Shown: positions 1 to 7,142 of the stretch, one piece after another
Layout of the letters: the number at the start of each line of letters is the position of its first letter
Position numbering within the stretch: position 1 is the first letter of the stretch
NCBI GenBank assembly: GCA_017459225.1
Contig: JAFUDL010000168.1
Coordinates: 1-8,008, forward strand
DNA from: Kiritimatiellia bacterium
GTDB lineage: Bacteria; Verrucomicrobiota; Kiritimatiellia; RFP12; UBA1067
Length of the DNA: 8,008 nt
Direction of reading: 5' to 3'
The notes under the pieces: model-generated
What the model saw: the letters and a program-made list of their open reading frames with translations, nothing else
The model's database searches: none
What the model was told of the DNA's origin: nothing
Translations under genes and position numbers: made by a program

Positions 1-1
1 A

Positions 2-1051
2 ACGGCACCCGCCATCAACTACGCAGTGCGCGAGGCATATCCGCGCGGCAAGGACGACGAGCGCCCCGTACTTGTGCTCTTCATCGACCTTCCGCCAACG
101 CAAGTGGACGTTAACGTACACCCCGCTAAACGCGAAGTGCGCTTTCGCCGCCCCGCCGACGTGCGCGATGCGATAATCGCCGCCATCTCCGCCGCGCTCG
201 TCCCGACAACGCCCCAGCTGCCAGCAGTAACGACTCAGGATTCGCTTGCTCCAACTCCTCCGCACGCCGCATCCGCGCCTTTTTCGGTTCCATTCACGTC
301 GGCGCCTGTCCAGACTTCCTTCTCGCTGCCGCACCAGCAGCCCGTGCAACCGCCTGCAGCGCCGGCGCAGCAATCGCCCGCTCCGCAATCTGCGGAACAA
401 TCCGCGCAGCCCGCTCCGGACGAGCCTGCAGCGACGTCCGGAGAAAACACATGCCCTTCTGGTTCGTCCACGAATCTTTGGCGATGGTTCAAGTTCCTCG
501 CGCAGACCGCGACCGGCTATCTGCTCCTTGAGACGGACTCTGGCCTCGTGCTGGTTGATCCGCGCGCCGCTCGCGCGCGCATCGCATACGAGACGCTTCT
601 TGAACGCCGCGAAAACGCATCCCAGCCGCTGCTCATTCCAGAGACGGTGCAGCTGCCACCGGCCGATTCGGCGCGTATTCGCTCTTTCCTATCCGAACTT
701 TCCGCCACCGGTTTCCAGATCGAGGAGTTCGGGCGCGATTTGTGGAAGGTGGACGCAGTGCCGGACCTTCTCGCCGGCTTCTCGACCGCCGCCACGCTCG
801 CCTCCATCGCCGCCGACATCGCCGAAGGCGGCGCAAGGCGCGGCGCCGCTCGTTGGCGCGACGAACTCGTGGCGCGCGCCGTTTCAAGGGCGTACGCAGG
901 CGCCTCGACGCAGCTCACGCCTGAAGCTGCGGTGAAGCTTGTGGAGGAACTTGCCAACGCGAAGATGCCATACGTCTGCCCGCGCGGCAAGCCCGTGATG
1001 GTCTACCGCTCCAACCGCGAAATCGCCCGCAGCTTCGGCCGCCAGTCCTAG
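2..1051 (+). CDS. mutL: DNA mismatch repair protein MutL, C-terminal part (5' end outside window)
   Basis: MutL is the ATP-driven matchmaker of mismatch repair, linking MutS to downstream nicking and excision. The frame is already open at base 2, so the GTG at 26 is an internal Val and not a start; 349 residues are visible. The first ~45 residues hold the end of the N-terminal ATPase/transducer region, with the MutL signature VDVNVHPAKREVRF (about 104-145). A Pro/Gln/Ala/Ser-rich linker follows (about 200-465), then the C-terminal dimerisation domain (about 475-1045). In the C-terminal domain the endonuclease metal site, normally DQHA(X)2E(X)4E, reads DPRAARARIAYE (from 557), so Gln, His and the first Glu are lost. 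The later CPHGRP-type motif reads CPRGKP (from 977). This copy therefore probably lacks nicking activity. It stops at TAG and converges with the glycosidase gene. Family assignment is secure; loss of endonuclease activity is inferred. Confidence 0.96.
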   Translation, partial: TAPAINYAVREAYPRGKDDERPVLVLFIDLPPTQVDVNVHPAKREVRFRRPADVRDAIIAAISAALVPTTPQLPAVTTQDSLAPTPPHAASAPFSVPFTSAPVQTSFSLPHQQPVQPPAAPAQQSPAPQSAEQSAQPAPDEPAATSGENTCPSGSSTNLWRWFKFLAQTATGYLLLETDSGLVLVDPRAARARIAYETLLERRENASQPLLIPETVQLPPADSARIRSFLSELSATGFQIEEFGRDLWKVDAVPDLLAGFSTAATLASIAADIAEGGARRGAARWRDELVARAVSRAYAGASTQLTPEAAVKLVEELANAKMPYVCPRGKPVMVYRSNREIARSFGRQS

Positions 1052-1070
1052 CACCATTTCATCTTGGGCT

Positions 1071-1166
1071 CTAGGGAATTAGAGTGGTGCGCGAGAGGCG
1101 CACGGGGCCGAGGAGACCGGAGGGGGTGAGCTTGGAGTCCTTTGTAAAATAGTTCCAGTCCGTAAA
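1071..1166 (-). pseudogene. Severed in-frame C-terminal tail of the GH106-like gene (after TGA)
   Basis: Directly after the TGA at 1169-1167, in the same frame, the DNA encodes FTDWNYFTKDSKLTPSGLLG, then PVRLSRTTLIP, then TAG at 1073-1071. The TxxW...YTKDSPL.PSGLLGPVRL pattern is the usual end of GH106-type and related glycosidases, where it completes the last beta-sandwich. This stretch therefore looks like a real coding tail separated by one stop codon. A point mutation, a sequencing or assembly error, or readthrough could explain it. Other genes here (the phosphoesterase, the upstream DUF1232 gene and the FtsK-gamma gene) use TGA as a normal stop, which argues against a recoded genetic code. 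Confidence 0.75.
1087..1103. other. Perfect 6-bp hairpin between convergent mutL and glycosidase genes
   Basis: GTGCGC, a GAGAG loop, then GCGCAC form a perfect GC-rich stem-loop. It lies 36 bases past the mutL stop and, read on the other strand, inside the post-TGA tail of the glycosidase frame. No T-run follows on either strand, so it is not a standard intrinsic terminator. It might still slow RNA polymerase at the end of both transcripts, or may only be a by-product of GC-rich coding sequence. Confidence 0.25.
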
Positions 1167-3416
1167 TCACTTGCGTCCCTTCGACGGACGCGATGCAATG
1201 CCGCCCTTGAACCACTTCGGGAAGCTCTCAAGATACCATCCGCCCGGATACACGGCCTTCACGAACTTGCAGTCAGGCTCCTCCTGCTCGTCGCCGATAA
1301 GCCTATTGGCCCACACGTTCGTGAACTCGATCTCGATCGCATTCTCGCCCTTCTTGAGATCGCCCGAGGAAACGCGCACCTCGTATGGCTCGCACCAGAC
1401 GGGCTCGAAGGCCTTGCCGTTCAGAATCACCTTTGCGATCTGCTTGTTGCAGTTGCCGAGCGAAAGAACGTACGAACCCGCTTCGCCGGCGAAGTTGAAC
1501 TTGGCATAATACTTCGCCGTGCCGCTGAAGTACTTGACGTCAGGGTCGGCGTTCTCCGTCCAGTCGGCGAGCTCCGCCATCTCCACCGTCTTCGCGCCGA
1601 ACGTCACGCGCCATGGCGCGGAGATGCGCAGTGCATCCCCTTCCTCGCCTGCGAACGGTTTGGGAAGCTTCTGGTAGTATGCGCTGTCGGCATTGGGAAC
1701 GAGCGAGCCTGCAGGCCTGTGCAGCACGAGGAATCCGCTTCCGCACGGGGCAAGCTTGATCGCAGCGCATCTGTTGACGACGGCGAGAGGCGCGATAACG
1801 CCGGATACGGGATCGAACCATTCGGCCGCCTTGCCGATGTCGGGAAGGCGCATGTCCATGGATGCAGGATGGTCGGAGTGGTTCACCACGAAGAAGACGA
1901 GACAGCCATCCGCCTCGCGGGCGCGGGCGGATAGAGGGGTGCCGCGCGGCGTTATGTTCAGGCCGTCGATCTTCGCGCCGCTCGGCTCGCCCCACTGGAG
2001 AAGCGCCTGGCAGCGGTTGAGGTAGGCGTACCAGCCCCTGCCGCTCTTCGCCCACGTCTGGTGGCGGCCGAAGTGCGTGCCCCAGCGCCCCATCACCTTG
2101 CCGGGCAGGAATTCGTCCGGCCAAGGCTGGAGCGGACACGTGTGCAGCGTCATGCGGTTAACGCCACGGTCGAACTGCGTGTCGCCGGACGCCTTCAGGA
2201 AGAACGGCGTCTCGTTCCAGCAGCATGCGCCAGGTCCGCTCGTGAACGCCTCCGCCTCTACCACGTTGTGGCGCCTGCCGCCTGGCCCCGTCCACTTGTT
2301 CCAGCCAAGCTGCCCCGGCATTTTGCGGTTGAGGCCTGGACGATACCAGAACTCGGTCATGAGCCGGTCGACGTATGCTGCGCATTCACGGGAGTCGAAC
2401 GGACCGGTGTACGGCTCGCAGGCGAACTCCAGCCCGGCTGCGTTCAGCTTTGCGTGCATCATCTTGAAGAGCACGTCGCGGTAGAGGTCCTTGATGGTGC
2501 GGTCGTAGTCGGCGCGGAACTTCTTCTCGGCCGCCGCGTCCTTGGCGGCGGACACCTTGAAGCCGCCGAGAATCGGCAGATATGGAAGCGGGTCGTACCC
2601 GCGGCGGGCGATGAACTCCTCGCGCATGTTGGGCGTCCACGTGGGCTTGCCGGCCTCGTAGCTGTCGAGCAGCAGGAACTTGAGTCCGCGTCCAACCTGG
2701 TCGCCCACGTGCTTCTTGAGCTCGCCGATCACGTGGTCGAGATGGAACGCCACGGCCTCTGGGTTCATCTTGTCGCATTCAAGGCCAAACGCCTCCCACT
2801 GGTTCGGCTGCGTGAAAGATCCCATCGGGATGTGCTGCACCCTCACGCCCTCCACCACGGCGATCTCCTGGAGGTCGGTGCGGCGGCTGGGGATCTGAGG
2901 TTTCTTGAACGGACCGCGGTCTCCCAACTGCACGGGAAACGCGGCGTGCGCGTCGAGCGAAATCTGCGTCTCGGCGTTCGTGACGTTGAACACGAGCTCG
3001 CGCATCGAAAGACGCGGAGGAATCCACGGGCCGCCAGTGGAGGTGTAGCCGGGGCAGTTGTGGAGGCCGAGCTCGATGCCGCGCCTCTCGGCCTCTTCGC
3101 ACGCGAAGCGGACGAACTTCCACCATTCGGGGGTGAAGGCGACGAGCTCTCCGGAGGGATTGTCGAGTATCTTCGTGGCCCAGGGGGAGCACACGTCGGC
3201 CATGCCGAAGATCGTCGCCGCGCCGATGCCGGTCTCCTTGAACCAGTCGAGGTCCTTGACGATTCCCTCGCGGCTCACGTTGCTTCCCATCCAATGCCAC
3301 CACACGCCGGTCTTGGCGCTCTGCGGCGGATTTCGGAACACGGCTTCTGGATCGGGCGCGCCGAAAGAGAACGCCGCGATACAGGCGGTGAATGCGATAA
3401 TGTTCAGCGTCTTCAT
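1167..3416 (-). CDS. Secreted GH106-like glycoside hydrolase (alpha-L-rhamnosidase family), C-terminus cut by in-frame TGA
   Basis: This is a probable exo-glycosidase acting on rhamnose-containing polysaccharide outside the cytoplasm. The start at 3416 was chosen because GAGGAGGA lies 4-11 bases upstream and a Sec signal peptide follows (MKTLNIIAFTACIAAFSFGA, residues 1-20); the longer open frame upstream lacks both. The product is 749 aa. The family opening is clear: RNPPQSAKTGVWWHWMGSNV, then an IVKDLDWFKETGIGAATIF stretch. Conserved acidic motifs are DSYEAG (251-256) and EAEAFTSG (from 387), which hold candidate catalytic or metal-binding Glu residues. The C-terminal ~150 residues form a galactose-binding-like beta-sandwich (VILNGKAFEPVWCEPYEV, later FTNVWANRLIGDE). 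The protein ends at SKGRK-TGA, but the frame continues for 31 codons that resemble the normal end of the family. It lies 31 bases behind the phosphoesterase gene in one operon. The exact glycan is unknown. Confidence 0.87.
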   Translation of the reverse strand: MKTLNIIAFTACIAAFSFGAPDPEAVFRNPPQSAKTGVWWHWMGSNVSREGIVKDLDWFKETGIGAATIFGMADVCSPWATKILDNPSGELVAFTPEWWKFVRFACEEAERRGIELGLHNCPGYTSTGGPWIPPRLSMRELVFNVTNAETQISLDAHAAFPVQLGDRGPFKKPQIPSRRTDLQEIAVVEGVRVQHIPMGSFTQPNQWEAFGLECDKMNPEAVAFHLDHVIGELKKHVGDQVGRGLKFLLLDSYEAGKPTWTPNMREEFIARRGYDPLPYLPILGGFKVSAAKDAAAEKKFRADYDRTIKDLYRDVLFKMMHAKLNAAGLEFACEPYTGPFDSRECAAYVDRLMTEFWYRPGLNRKMPGQLGWNKWTGPGGRRHNVVEAEAFTSGPGACCWNETPFFLKASGDTQFDRGVNRMTLHTCPLQPWPDEFLPGKVMGRWGTHFGRHQTWAKSGRGWYAYLNRCQALLQWGEPSGAKIDGLNITPRGTPLSARAREADGCLVFFVVNHSDHPASMDMRLPDIGKAAEWFDPVSGVIAPLAVVNRCAAIKLAPCGSGFLVLHRPAGSLVPNADSAYYQKLPKPFAGEEGDALRISAPWRVTFGAKTVEMAELADWTENADPDVKYFSGTAKYYAKFNFAGEAGSYVLSLGNCNKQIAKVILNGKAFEPVWCEPYEVRVSSGDLKKGENAIEIEFTNVWANRLIGDEQEEPDCKFVKAVYPGGWYLESFPKWFKGGIASRPSKGRK

Positions 3417-3420
3417 CAGT

Positions 3421-3428
3421 TCCTCCTC
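3421..3428 (-). promoter_or_regulatory. Strong ribosome binding site of the glycosidase gene
   Basis: Read on the minus strand the bases are GAGGAGGA, four bases before the ATG at 3416. This fixes the start at the signal peptide and excludes the long upstream extension that overlaps the phosphoesterase gene in another frame. Confidence 0.85.
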
Positions 3429-3447
3429 ATTTTTGCCTATTCGCGCC

Positions 3448-4389
3448 TCAGGCGCAGGTGGGCAGGCGGAATGTGCATGTCTGGTTCTGGTTTTCGGCGG
3501 TGATGTCGCGCCACATGTCGGTGCACTTCTCGTCGGTCGCGATGGGAGACGGGAAATAGTACTCGTACTGGCGCAGGGAGACAACGGCGCGGTCCTTCGA
3601 TAGGCGCAGCGTCGCATAGCCGATGTCGCCCCAGTGACCTGTCGATGGCAGGCAGAGACCGCGTATCTGCCGGCTGTCGCCCCAGCCCCTGATCGAGATC
3701 GTCTTGTACCAGCGATGGTCGTGGCCGTGGATGTATCCCGCGACGGATGGTGACTGGAAGAAGAGCTGCGCAATCGGCTTGCCGCCCACCTTTATCTCGC
3801 GTATCGGCCAGTGCGAGCCCACGAAGACGGGACGCTTCCACTTGGGCAGCACGTCCATGAGCCAGTCCTGCTGCGCCTTGTCGAACGCGCCGCCGCCAGG
3901 CCCCATCTCGGTGAGACCGCGGTCGTCTGTGCCCTGCAGGCCGTCGAGCATTATGAAGTCGGCGCGGCCGAGATCCACAACGCTCACGATGCGGCCTGGT
4001 ATCTTCGTCGTCTTCAAGTACGAGGGATGCACCTCGAGGAAGGTCGAGCGGCGGTCGTGGTTGCCCATGCCGAGCGTCACATGGATTCCGGCGTCCTGTA
4101 GCATCTTGATGCCTTCGCTAGACGACACGTAGTCTTCCTTGCGTCCGTGAAGCCAGGCAAGATCGCCGAAGAATATGGCGTGTCCCGGCAGGGGATCCAT
4201 CTTAAGGATCTCGGCGACTACGCGCATGAACTTGCCGCGCTGGTACATGTCCTTCCCCTCCACGCCGTTCACATGGACGTCGCTTAGGAGCACCGCAAGG
4301 TCTGGGTCTGACTTGAGCTTTGCGAACGCCGCCGGGGCGGCGGCCGCTGCGGTGAATCCCGCGAGGAAGGAGCGCCTTGAGATGTTCAT
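3448..4389 (-). CDS. Tat-exported calcineurin-like metallophosphoesterase
   Basis: This is a 313-aa binuclear metal phosphoesterase, probably periplasmic or secreted. The start at 4389 gives MNISRRSFLAGFT, a twin-arginine signal (R5-R6), followed by an Ala-rich hydrophobic core to about residue 23. An AAAGG-like site lies about 11 bases upstream. An in-frame ATG at 4434 would add 15 Lys-rich residues and is less likely. All metallophosphoesterase motifs are visible: SDVH (36-39), GD (75-76), GNHD (109-112), GSHW (191-194) and GHDH (222-225). The length fits a single-domain enzyme. The substrate cannot be read from the sequence; family members hydrolyse phosphomonoesters, phosphodiesters or nucleotides. 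It is the first gene of the operon with the GH106-like enzyme, so it may act on a phosphorylated glycan or simply share its regulation. Confidence 0.9.
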   Translation of the reverse strand: MNISRRSFLAGFTAAAAAPAAFAKLKSDPDLAVLLSDVHVNGVEGKDMYQRGKFMRVVAEILKMDPLPGHAIFFGDLAWLHGRKEDYVSSSEGIKMLQDAGIHVTLGMGNHDRRSTFLEVHPSYLKTTKIPGRIVSVVDLGRADFIMLDGLQGTDDRGLTEMGPGGGAFDKAQQDWLMDVLPKWKRPVFVGSHWPIREIKVGGKPIAQLFFQSPSVAGYIHGHDHRWYKTISIRGWGDSRQIRGLCLPSTGHWGDIGYATLRLSKDRAVVSLRQYEYYFPSPIATDEKCTDMWRDITAENQNQTCTFRLPTCA

Positions 4390-4464
4390 GCTTTTTGTGC
4401 CTTTCTTCTTTGCCTTTTGCGTGACTGAATCCAATATGTTGCGGGTACCCCGTCAACGACAAAG

Positions 4465-4493
4465 ATTATAGCACAAATCGGCATCATTGTGTA
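4465..4493 (-). promoter_or_regulatory. Sigma-70-type promoter of the phosphoesterase-glycosidase operon
   Basis: On the minus strand there is a perfect TATAAT (4470-4465), preceded by TGC, which makes an extended -10. TACACA (4493-4488) lies 17 bases upstream and matches TTGACA at 4 of 6 positions. Transcription would start near 4458, giving a leader of about 70 bases before the ATG at 4389. This implies the operon is read independently of the upstream DUF1232 gene. Confidence 0.65.
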
Positions 4494-4553
4494 GGATGGC
4501 CGCGCACTTTACGGGTTTGGCGTGAGATTTGCTCGAAGGGATTGCCCTGGACA

Positions 4554-4913
4554 TCAACGTTCTTGCTTTGCGCCGAACAAATCGGCGCATTGTGCGAATA
4601 TCCAGGTGAGCACAATCGCATCGTCTACAAGGCCCGCAACGGGTATGGCATCGCATACGAGATCAAGAGGAAGCGCAAGATAGGCCAGCCCGCCCGCAAG
4701 CAGCGCCACGCGCGCCGCGGGAATCTTGCGCTTGCCGCGCGAAACGTCCGCAAGTATCTGGTATGCGGCGACGATGCGGTCCTTGAGCTTCGCCAGCACC
4801 TGAGCGTCGAAGACCTTCTTCAAAGTTTCCTCACGTTCGCCCTCCACCGATTCCGGCGTAGGCGGGCATGTGAACTTTTCTTTGTATTTGTTGATGATGT
4901 CATCTACTTTCAT
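4554..4913 (-). CDS. DUF1232 (YkvA-like) protein, copy 1
   Basis: This is a 119-aa protein of the DUF1232 family, whose function is not established. The N-terminal half (about 1-62) is charged and helical, opening MKVDDIINKYKEK. The C-terminal half carries the family core ALLAGGLAYLALPLDLVCDA then IPVAGLVDDAIVLTWIF (70-106), a hydrophobic or amphipathic segment likely to contact the membrane. The usual P-D-x-I-P element reads C-D-A-I-P, so one Pro has become Cys. The start at 4913 is supported by AAAGGAG (4926-4920) six bases upstream. It has its own sigma-54 promoter and is divergent from the activator gene, making it a likely direct target. The core is nearly identical to the protein at 6744-7139. 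No function is claimed. Confidence 0.88.
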   Translation of the reverse strand: MKVDDIINKYKEKFTCPPTPESVEGEREETLKKVFDAQVLAKLKDRIVAAYQILADVSRGKRKIPAARVALLAGGLAYLALPLDLVCDAIPVAGLVDDAIVLTWIFAQCADLFGAKQER

Positions 4914-4948
4914 TGTTTTCTCCTTTCAGTTATTCCACATAATCGATA

Positions 4949-4965
4949 AGCAGCAACCATGCCAA
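4949..4965 (-). promoter_or_regulatory. Sigma-54 (-24/-12) promoter for DUF1232 copy 1
   Basis: Read on the minus strand the site is TTGGCATGGTTGCTGCT, against the consensus YTGGCACG-N4-TTGCW. The essential GG (4963-4962) and GC (4951-4950) are exactly ten bases apart; two less critical positions differ. The predicted start near 4938 gives a leader of about 25 bases that ends in a good ribosome site. A sigma-54 activator is encoded next door on the other strand, which raises confidence. Confidence 0.75.
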
Positions 4966-4966
4966 T

Positions 4967-4980
4967 TGCGTGAGATCGCA
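4967..4980. promoter_or_regulatory. Possible activator-binding inverted repeat (weak)
   Basis: TGCG-TGAGAT-CGCA is a small dyad just upstream of the -24 element. A second dyad, GTTGCAAC (5018-5025), overlaps the -35 of the activator's own promoter. Either could be an upstream activator site or an autoregulatory operator. Neither is repeated in front of the second sigma-54 promoter, so support is thin. Confidence 0.22.
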
Positions 4981-5018
4981 TATCTTTCAATTTTGCATGT
5001 TTATCTCCCATTTCTTCG

Positions 5019-5047
5019 TTGCAACACAAAACGGAATATGATATGCT
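5019..5047 (+). promoter_or_regulatory. Sigma-70-type promoter of the sigma-54 activator gene
   Basis: TTGCAA (5019-5024) and TATGCT (5042-5047) are 17 bases apart, each with 4 of 6 consensus matches. TG at 5039-5040 gives an extended -10. The predicted start is near 5054, which would exclude the ATG at 5043 and leave those at 5076, 5085 or 5097 as the translation start. Confidence 0.45.
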
Positions 5048-5084
5048 ATATGAATCATCTACAAAAAATAGAAAAATGTATATT

Positions 5085-6716
5085 ATGAACAACACGATGA
5101 CAGGAGAAGACTTTCTGCTCTGGCTATGCAGGGATAACGTGTCGGAATACCTGTTGCAGGGGTTCGACGACGTCAAGAGCGTTTTTGACATTGCTCGTGA
5201 ATACGGCTGCACGCGACTTCTTGTCGTGTGCGACGAGAGGATTCCAGCTTCTGTGGCGTCCGCGAATCTGATCAAGGATGAAGCACAAAGGCGCCAAACA
5301 GGCCTTGCCGCGGAGAACTTCGTGCGGATTGACGTGCAGACGCTTGGGGACGAGCTTGCGAAGCGCAAGGGCAGCGTATTCTACGTCGTTCCGGACGGTC
5401 TGCCACTTCCGCAAGCCCTTGTTGCGACACCAAAGTACTACTGCCTTGCCAACGAAATGCAGCCAATCCCGGCCGGGAGCTTGGACGACAAGCTGGGCGA
5501 ACACATTGGCACGCCAGCTTGGACAAAATACTTCCTGCTTGGGCGGCATTCAGCTGAAAAACAGCTTGAACATGCCAGGACCATTCTCTCCAACAAAGGC
5601 AAGCCCGGCGTGCCGCAGTATGTGCTAATCACCGGTGAAACGGGAACGGGGAAATCCTTCATAACGCGCAACCTTCAAAAGATATGCAGATCCGAATACA
5701 ACGACAAGAGCAGAGGTTTCACGGAGGCGACCCCAGAGGAGTGGCAAGCAGGTGACTACGGATATCTGCAGGGTAACTGCGCATCGCTTTCACCGCAGCT
5801 GGCGGACGCCCTTCTCTTCGGCGCAGTCAAGGGAGCATACACCGGGCTTAACTCAAACAAGGACGGGTTGATAGAAAGCGCCGGCGAAGGAATACTCTTT
5901 CTGGACGAAGTTGGCGACATGCCGCTCGAGACCCAGGGCAAACTGCTCACCGCGCTCGAAGAGAAGGTCTACTACCGGCTTGGCGACACCGGGAAAAAAC
6001 GCAAACTTTGTAAAGTCGAATGCCGAATCATATTCGGAACAAATCGCGATCTCGCCGCCGCCGCAAAGGAATGGGAGGATTCGCACGGGGAACGCGGATT
6101 CAGAAAAGATCTGCTCTTCAGGATCAACTCATGCCACATAGAGCTGCCTCCGTTGCGAGAGCGCCTTGGAGAGGCGAATAGCGAGACGAGGACCGTAGTC
6201 TTCAACGGAATTGTAGAGCAATACTGCGCCTCACATGGCCTCACGCTCACCCGCGGCGCGTACGAATTCTTCGAGCAGTTCGCATATTCATATTGCTGGC
6301 CAGGGAACTTCCGCGACGTGAAGAGGCTCTTCGAGCACCTAAAGGTCGGGTTGATGGAAGAGGAAATTGGAGACGTCGTTTCCGTCCATGCGATGCAAAC
6401 CGCGCTCGCGGAGCTATTCGGGAACACGGCCGGCGCAAGTCTACACGCCACCAATCCGCCCTCTCTCGCCGAACAGCTCAAGGCAAAAGCTCCGCCGCGC
6501 GAACATTCCCAGATCGACCGCATGCTCAACGCCTGCATGGAGGCGCGTTCATGCGCCAGTGCCGGCCGGATGTTTTACGAGAACGAGAGAAAGAGCAACT
6601 ATTCGGACTCCTTCCGCAAGCTTCTTGCGCGCTGGGATCTTGCGTTCGACGTTAATGCGCCCGGACATGTCAAGCCAGCGCCGGTGAATAGAAGCAATAA
6701 CAACGATGCGGAATAA
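5085..6716 (+). CDS. RtcR-like sigma-54-dependent AAA+ transcriptional activator
   Basis: This ATPase remodels sigma-54 RNA polymerase to open promoters. With the start at 5085 it has 543 aa; no ribosome site decides between 5043, 5076, 5085 and 5097. Residues 1 to about 170 form an unassigned sensor region (RLLVVCDE, FYVVPDGLPLPQAL). The AAA+ domain has Walker A GETGTGKS (184-191), a sigma-54 contact loop GAYTGL (250-255, usually GAFTGA), Walker B ILFLDE ending at D274-E275, GTNRDL sensor I, the FRKDLLFRI arginine-finger region and WPGNFRDVKRL sensor II. The LFGAVKGAYTG...GLIESA and ALEEKVYYRLG layout is that of RtcR. The C-terminus (IDRMLNACMEARSCASAGRM, then RKLLARWDL) matches the RtcR DNA-binding tail. 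I do not see the RtcR CARF pattern ITTGTH, nor any rtcB/rtcA. It is probably co-transcribed with the DUF1232 gene 27 bases downstream. Confidence 0.88.
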   Translation: MNNTMTGEDFLLWLCRDNVSEYLLQGFDDVKSVFDIAREYGCTRLLVVCDERIPASVASANLIKDEAQRRQTGLAAENFVRIDVQTLGDELAKRKGSVFYVVPDGLPLPQALVATPKYYCLANEMQPIPAGSLDDKLGEHIGTPAWTKYFLLGRHSAEKQLEHARTILSNKGKPGVPQYVLITGETGTGKSFITRNLQKICRSEYNDKSRGFTEATPEEWQAGDYGYLQGNCASLSPQLADALLFGAVKGAYTGLNSNKDGLIESAGEGILFLDEVGDMPLETQGKLLTALEEKVYYRLGDTGKKRKLCKVECRIIFGTNRDLAAAAKEWEDSHGERGFRKDLLFRINSCHIELPPLRERLGEANSETRTVVFNGIVEQYCASHGLTLTRGAYEFFEQFAYSYCWPGNFRDVKRLFEHLKVGLMEEEIGDVVSVHAMQTALAELFGNTAGASLHATNPPSLAEQLKAKAPPREHSQIDRMLNACMEARSCASAGRMFYENERKSNYSDSFRKLLARWDLAFDVNAPGHVKPAPVNRSNNNDAE

Positions 6717-6743
6717 CATCCGCCAAATTGGAGAACAACTGAA

Positions 6744-7139
6744 ATGGACATAGACAAGATCATCAATTCGTATAAGTCTAAGATCAATGACGAAGACGCC
6801 AAGCCTGAGAAGGTCGTCCAGTCAAAGGCAGACACGTTGAACAAGGTCGAGAACGTGTCGGTTCTCGCGGGACTTCTCGAAAACATCCGCACGGCATACG
6901 ACATGATCTCAGACACTCTCGCCGGCCGCTACAAGGGCGTCTCGAAGGCCACCATTGCCCTCCTCGCCGGCGGACTTGCCTACCTTGCGCTACCAGTGGA
7001 CATCGTGCCGGACTTCATTCCTGTGGCGGGCTGGATGGATGACGCAGCCGTGCTCACCTGGATCTTTACGCGCTGTGCCGACGAGTTCAAGAAATACAAA
7101 GACTTCAAGAACCCGCCTACGAATGCTCCAGTAGAATAG
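6744..7139 (+). CDS. DUF1232 (YkvA-like) protein, copy 2
   Basis: This is a 131-aa paralogue of the protein at 4554-4913. It shares the opening (MDIDKIINSYKSK against MKVDDIINKYKEK) and a nearly identical core: ALLAGGLAYLALPVDIVPDF then IPVAGWMDDAAVLTWIF (72-108), followed by CADEF. Unlike copy 1 it keeps the canonical PDFIP. A charged, Asn/Pro-rich tail (KKYKDFKNPPTNAPVE) extends it at the C-terminus. GGAG (6730-6733) lies ten bases before the ATG. The gene starts 27 bases after the activator stop with no promoter visible between them, so it is probably in the activator's transcript. It ends only three bases from the end of the convergent FtsK-gamma gene. The family function is unknown; the hydrophobic core suggests membrane association. 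Confidence 0.9.
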   Translation: MDIDKIINSYKSKINDEDAKPEKVVQSKADTLNKVENVSVLAGLLENIRTAYDMISDTLAGRYKGVSKATIALLAGGLAYLALPVDIVPDFIPVAGWMDDAAVLTWIFTRCADEFKKYKDFKNPPTNAPVE

Positions 7140-7142
7140 CGA

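Noticed and set aside
1167..1169. TGA as selenocysteine or as a reassigned sense codon
   Set aside because: The family has no Cys known to me at this place and no clear SECIS-like hairpin follows; TGA ends several other genes here, including the phosphoesterase, which meets a second TGA soon after its own.
2061..3503. A 480-codon plus-strand reading frame
   Set aside because: It runs antisense through the GH106-like gene, has no family features, and is a by-product of GC-rich codon use on the other strand.
3417..3773. N-terminal extension of the glycosidase frame by 119 codons
   Set aside because: It is Ser/Arg/Thr-rich nonsense overlapping the phosphoesterase gene out of frame; the strong ribosome site and signal peptide put the start at 3416.
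4531..4546. Terminator after DUF1232 copy 1
   Set aside because: AGGG-ATTG-CCCT is only a four-pair stem with no T-run.
5504..5520. TTGGCACGCCAGCTTGG as a plus-strand sigma-54 promoter
   Set aside because: The -24 half is good but the -12 GC is missing at the required ten-base spacing, and it lies inside the activator coding sequence.
6680..6700. Sigma-54 promoter for DUF1232 copy 2
   Set aside because: GG and GC near 6682-6695 are nine bases apart, not ten, and the TGGCA context is absent; co-transcription with the activator is simpler.
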